8,647 nucleotides of DNA. It comes from Deltaproteobacteria bacterium. GTDB lineage: Bacteria; Desulfobacterota; Desulfobacteria; Desulfobacterales; JAFDCJ01. Below, in pieces: positions 6,180 through 8,647 of the stretch. The stretch lies in the NCBI GenBank assembly GCA_024277475.1, contig JAJRVC010000505.1:1-8647 (forward strand), in the 5' to 3' direction. Positions within the stretch are counted from its first letter, which is position 1, and each line of letters starts with the position of its first letter. A program made the position numbers and the translations under genes. The notes beneath the pieces are model-generated. The model ran no database searches, was not told the origin of the DNA, and worked only from the letters and a program-made list of their open reading frames with translations.

Positions 6180-7163
6180 CTAGCTTTTGATGGATTGGGC
6201 CAGATCATTAATGCGTTCTCTGATGGCAATCAGATATCGGGCCATTTTTCCCCGATGATCAGCCATAATGGAATCATGATCCCCTCTCATCACGATCAGG
6301 GGATCAAAGGTGCAGATCTGGTCTATCTCTTTTAATGCAATTTGAATATTTTCTTTCCCTCCTTTTTCCGTGACTTCCGGATAAAGATGAATGAAAGCGC
6401 GCAATACATCCCTGACCACCAGGATGACACCCTGGGTGTAATAGATCCGGTCATCCAGTTCGCTGTAGGGCACATCATCATTAGACTGCACCAGAAGTCC
6501 GAGCGGTTGGTCTAAAAACTGCTTGCTGATAATAAAGTCAAGCAGGTTGTACATGTCATCCGTACGTAAGTTGAAAACCGCATTGGCATTTCCCTTGATA
6601 AGTTCGGATTCGTACTTTTTTAGCAGGGCGATCCCCTTTTTGTATTGACTTTCGCTGGATGGAAACCACCACTTGTCGGAGGTGAAGGCAAAATATTTTT
6701 CCCGGGCTTCTTTTAAAAAATCGTTTTCTGCATCTACTTTGCCATATTTGGCCAGGTTGGTGGCAAAAAAATTGGTTAGCATCCGGGTGGCAAAGATAGT
6801 CCCCCGCTGCCTGTTGGCTCGGTTGTCCAACCAACGGGTGGGAGAAATGATCAGGTCGTTGATAGACCAGCCAAAGGTAGAGTCGAGTTCCTGCTGCAGC
6901 CGATTTCTGATGGCTGCGGAAAGGACCGCACCTTTTTGGGCTGCCGCGGAGTCCGGAGTCTTTTCTTTCAGAAGAGCGGTTAGATCGGGGTCCAGATCGG
7001 GAAACTGGGTCTGATCCAATAGGGTGTAGGCCTTGTAAACCGTCCAATACAACCCCATCGAAAGGGGCCAGATCAGTATAAATGCCAGCAGAAGTAAGAC
7101 CGCCCATTTACCGAATTTCGTCATTTTGGGGATTAACGATTTTTCAAGTGGTTTCTTTTCCAT
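6180..7163 (-). CDS. DUF2333 family membrane-anchored protein of unknown function
   Basis: A 327-residue protein with a short basic cytoplasmic start, one transmembrane helix (about residues 19-41, AVLLLLAFILIWPLSMGLYW) and a large domain predicted to face the periplasm. It resembles the DUF2333 family (PF10095) of Proteobacteria and sulfate reducers. Recognisable pieces are FGWSINDLIISPTRWLDN (97-114), ANRQRGTIFATR (116-127), DKWWFPSSESQYKKG (163-177) and YYTQGVILVVRDVLRAF (241-257). No catalytic motif is evident and the function is unknown. The frame is open to a GTG at 7205, but that codon has no ribosome site. The ATG at 7163 has AGAGG twelve bases upstream and starts a sensible MEKKPLEK basic N-terminus. 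It converges with hypD and has its own promoter candidate at 7225-7253, so it is probably a single-gene unit. Confidence 0.82.
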   Translation of the reverse strand: MEKKPLEKSLIPKMTKFGKWAVLLLLAFILIWPLSMGLYWTVYKAYTLLDQTQFPDLDPDLTALLKEKTPDSAAAQKGAVLSAAIRNRLQQELDSTFGWSINDLIISPTRWLDNRANRQRGTIFATRMLTNFFATNLAKYGKVDAENDFLKEAREKYFAFTSDKWWFPSSESQYKKGIALLKKYESELIKGNANAVFNLRTDDMYNLLDFIISKQFLDQPLGLLVQSNDDVPYSELDDRIYYTQGVILVVRDVLRAFIHLYPEVTEKGGKENIQIALKEIDQICTFDPLIVMRGDHDSIMADHRGKMARYLIAIRERINDLAQSIKS

Positions 7164-7224
7164 GAAGTTCGTCGACCTCTTTTTTAGTTTACAAATTATT
7201 GGCACTGCAAGCGAAATTTAAAAA

Positions 7225-7253
7225 AGTGTAAGCATTGCCGTGTGATGTGTCAA
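7225..7253 (-). promoter_or_regulatory. Candidate promoter of the DUF2333 gene
   Basis: On the minus strand, a consensus TTGACA (7253-7248) is followed after exactly 17 bases by TACACT (7230-7225; four of six matches). The start point would be near 7218, about 55 bases before the ATG at 7163. This also argues against the GTG at 7205, which would leave almost no leader. Confidence 0.6.
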
Positions 7254-7355
7254 TAAAGGCTTAAGGATCATTTGAAGATGATGAACATATTCCAATACAA
7301 TTTTTTACCACAAAAAGCAAAAAAATATTTCCGGTTCTTACCCGGCCAAATTTCC

Positions 7356-7384
7356 TTGACACTTGCACTAACCGTGCTACTAAT
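7356..7384 (+). promoter_or_regulatory. Candidate promoter of the two lipoprotein genes
   Basis: A consensus TTGACA at 7356-7361 is followed after 17 bases by ACTAAT at 7379-7384, within an AT-rich run. The start point would be near 7391, about 97 bases before the ATG at 7488. It forms a divergent pair with the promoter at 7225-7253. Confidence 0.55.
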
Positions 7385-7487
7385 ATATTATTGTTCAGAT
7401 TGAATGCGTCGGCAAACATGGTGAATGCAAGAATTGGCTCGCACCCCTCCCCAGAGTAACCCTTGCCTGTACCCGCGGAGAAATATT

Positions 7488-7967
7488 ATGTTTAATAATA
7501 GCTTAATTGTCGCCGGAACAAAGGGCTGGTTTCTATCCTTGAATATTGTCCTGGCCCTGATGATGGCGGTATTATCCGGATGCAGTTCCTCGACCCGTGG
7601 CCGCCTTCAAAGCAGCCGGGAAGTCACCCAGGTGTTTAAAAACAACCAGATACTCTCGGACTACCAGTATTATTTCAGCGGGTTTCAGCGAATTCCCTAT
7701 GGCATTATCGGCATTGGCAATAAATACAGTCTTCGTTCCAGCCGCTGGAAACCGATAGATCTGAATCCTACCCTGTTGAATCAACTGGTTTACCGGATGG
7801 AACATGTGTACAGTATCGAGCCCCGTGGTGCCTGGATATTGGACCAGGCCGGCAACCGGGTTGGGATCTGGTATTCTTCCAAGAACCAGACGAGGGTTAA
7901 AATAGAAAAAGACGACTCTGTTGTCGTATTGACCCCGGAGCCACCGGATTTGAGAGGAATTCCCTGA
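7488..7967 (+). CDS. Small lipoprotein of unknown function
   Basis: A 159-residue predicted lipoprotein. The first 31 residues are a signal peptide with a hydrophobic core (FLSLNIVLALMMAV) ending in a good lipobox, LSGC, so C32 should be lipidated and the protein anchored in the outer or inner membrane. The mature part begins SSSTRGRLQSS and contains SDYQYYFSGFQRIPYGIIGI and a later SRWKPIDLNPTLLNQLVYRM. To my recollection this pattern recurs in uncharacterised small lipoproteins of sulfate reducers, but I cannot name a family. The frame is open to an ATG at 7425 without a ribosome site. The ATG at 7488 has GGAG seven bases upstream and places the signal peptide correctly. It is followed after 61 bases by another lipoprotein gene on the same strand. 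Confidence 0.82.
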   Translation: MFNNSLIVAGTKGWFLSLNIVLALMMAVLSGCSSSTRGRLQSSREVTQVFKNNQILSDYQYYFSGFQRIPYGIIGIGNKYSLRSSRWKPIDLNPTLLNQLVYRMEHVYSIEPRGAWILDQAGNRVGIWYSSKNQTRVKIEKDDSVVVLTPEPPDLRGIP

Positions 7968-8028
7968 CCCGGATCCGCAAGGCGTAGAATTTAATTCTGA
8001 TTGGACACCAAACTATAGAAGGTAAAAA

Positions 8029-8424
8029 ATGACCAGAAAATTTATGGCCCTCCTCATTATATCCTGTTTTTGGCTATGGATCGGCTGTGCCGCTGTGATT
8101 ATCGGAACCGGGGTGGGTGCGGGAACCTACACCTACCTGAAGGGAGATCTCAAAAGAGGCTATAATGCTAAATTTGACAAAACTCTAAACGTATGTTTGA
8201 GTATTCTAACTGACCTCAATCAACCGATTCTTGAAAAAACCACCGACGGTGAGAAGACAACCATCCGAACCGAACGAAAAAACGGTTCCCCGCAGACAAT
8301 CAGCGTCTCTATTTCAAGGGTTGATTGGACGGAAGTCTCTATACGAACCGGTGTTTTTGGCTATTGGAACCGAGAGGTGTCAGAGCAGTTTCATAAATTT
8401 ATCGCAGAAAGACTTAAGCGGTAA
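8029..8424 (+). CDS. DUF3568 family lipoprotein
   Basis: A 131-residue small secreted protein resembling DUF3568 (PF12092). Its marks are a glycine-rich segment right after the signal peptide (IIGTGVGAGTYTYLKGDL, about 24-41), YNAKFDKTLNVCLSIL (45-60) and a C-terminal half of short beta-strands ending FHKFIAERLKR. The signal peptide (MTRKFMALLIISCFWLWIGC) ends in a cysteine at position 20. The lipobox WIGC has tryptophan instead of leucine at -3, which is unusual but probably still processed. The function of the family is unknown. A GAAGG sequence ends six bases before the ATG. It lies 61 bases after the preceding lipoprotein gene with no promoter obvious in between, so the two are probably one transcript. 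Confidence 0.82.
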   Translation: MTRKFMALLIISCFWLWIGCAAVIIGTGVGAGTYTYLKGDLKRGYNAKFDKTLNVCLSILTDLNQPILEKTTDGEKTTIRTERKNGSPQTISVSISRVDWTEVSIRTGVFGYWNREVSEQFHKFIAERLKR

Positions 8425-8428
8425 TTGG

Positions 8429-8454
8429 GGTTCAGCGTTCAAAGTTCTGGGTTG
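8429..8454 (+). repeat. Dispersed intergenic repeat, copy D
   Basis: It starts four bases after the stop codon of the DUF3568 gene and matches 6105-6130 at 22 of 26 positions (GGTTCAGCGTTC core and TTCTGGGTTG end). Like copy C it abuts the 3' end of a gene. Confidence 0.6.
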
Positions 8455-8647
8455 GATTTGTTTGACCTGGCGGAATAAATGCTGTTCCAATCACCACAAT
8501 CCCGCACCATGATTACACGAAATCTAAGTCTCGTATTCAGACCTGTCATCTTTTTTTGATGAATCGCTGGTTGCTTTACTGGAATTCCGATATAAGGATG
8601 AAACGAGAAACTTGTGATTTCAGGAAAACTCTCAGGCGGGCTGCTCA

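Noticed and set aside
8439..8647. Open minus-strand frame from the right edge (about 68 codons)
   Set aside because: The frame runs into the intergenic repeat, no family resemblance is visible and nothing supports it over chance.
8614..8647. Possible gene start on the plus strand: GTG followed by ISGKLSGGLL, or the ATG at 8598
   Set aside because: Only ten to sixteen codons are visible, ribosome sites are weak or badly spaced and no family can be recognised.

Overview
The window reads like chromosomal DNA of a strictly anaerobic, Gram-negative sulfate-reducer-type bacterium, most likely of the Desulfobacterota (Desulfobacterales-like). The clues are a complex I operon with NuoB, NuoC and NuoD fused into one chain, an oxygen-sensitive glycyl radical enzyme, a DUF2333 protein, small lipoproteins including a DUF3568 member, and dispersed 'GGTTCA..GTTC..GGTTCCGGGTTG'-type intergenic repeats. 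Base composition looks even and moderate throughout. This placement is inference from gene content; no rRNA or other marker is present.

Left part (1-3408, minus strand, read right to left): a gene for a cyclophilin-fold protein (3031-3408), then nuoA (2529-2939), nuoBCD (166-2556) and the first 54 codons of nuoE, which leaves at the left edge. nuoA and nuoBCD overlap by 28 bases, and nuoE can start one base after the nuoBCD stop, so the nuo genes are one translationally coupled unit. They build the membrane anchor (NuoA), the N2-cluster/quinone-site connecting module (NuoBCD) and the start of the electron-input module (NuoE) of NADH:quinone oxidoreductase. A compact element of direct repeats around a palindrome lies just upstream of nuoA and may be its own controlled promoter.

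Middle part (3409-6179): a divergent intergenic region with back-to-back promoter candidates and a perfect 15-base palindrome, then a 5' leader of about 185 bases rich in inverted repeats, then a 786-residue glycyl radical enzyme on the plus strand. Its length, its glycyl motif and every active-site residue I can recall point to trans-4-hydroxy-L-proline dehydratase (HypD). It stands alone: neither its radical-SAM activase nor a pyrroline-5-carboxylate reductase is in the window. Its leader and its 3' end both carry copies of the dispersed repeat.

Right part (6180-8647): a DUF2333 membrane-anchored protein on the minus strand (6180-7163), convergent with hypD. Then comes a divergent intergenic region with a good sigma-70-type promoter facing each way. 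Two small lipoprotein genes on the plus strand follow (7488-7967 and 8029-8424), probably co-transcribed. The last 223 bases hold one more repeat copy right after the second lipoprotein and no gene I can support.

No tRNA, rRNA, CRISPR array, insertion sequence or clear intrinsic terminator was seen. The most interesting items are the lone HypD with unusual extra active-site cysteines, its structured repeat-containing leader, and the two operator-like elements upstream of the cyclophilin-fold gene and nuoA.
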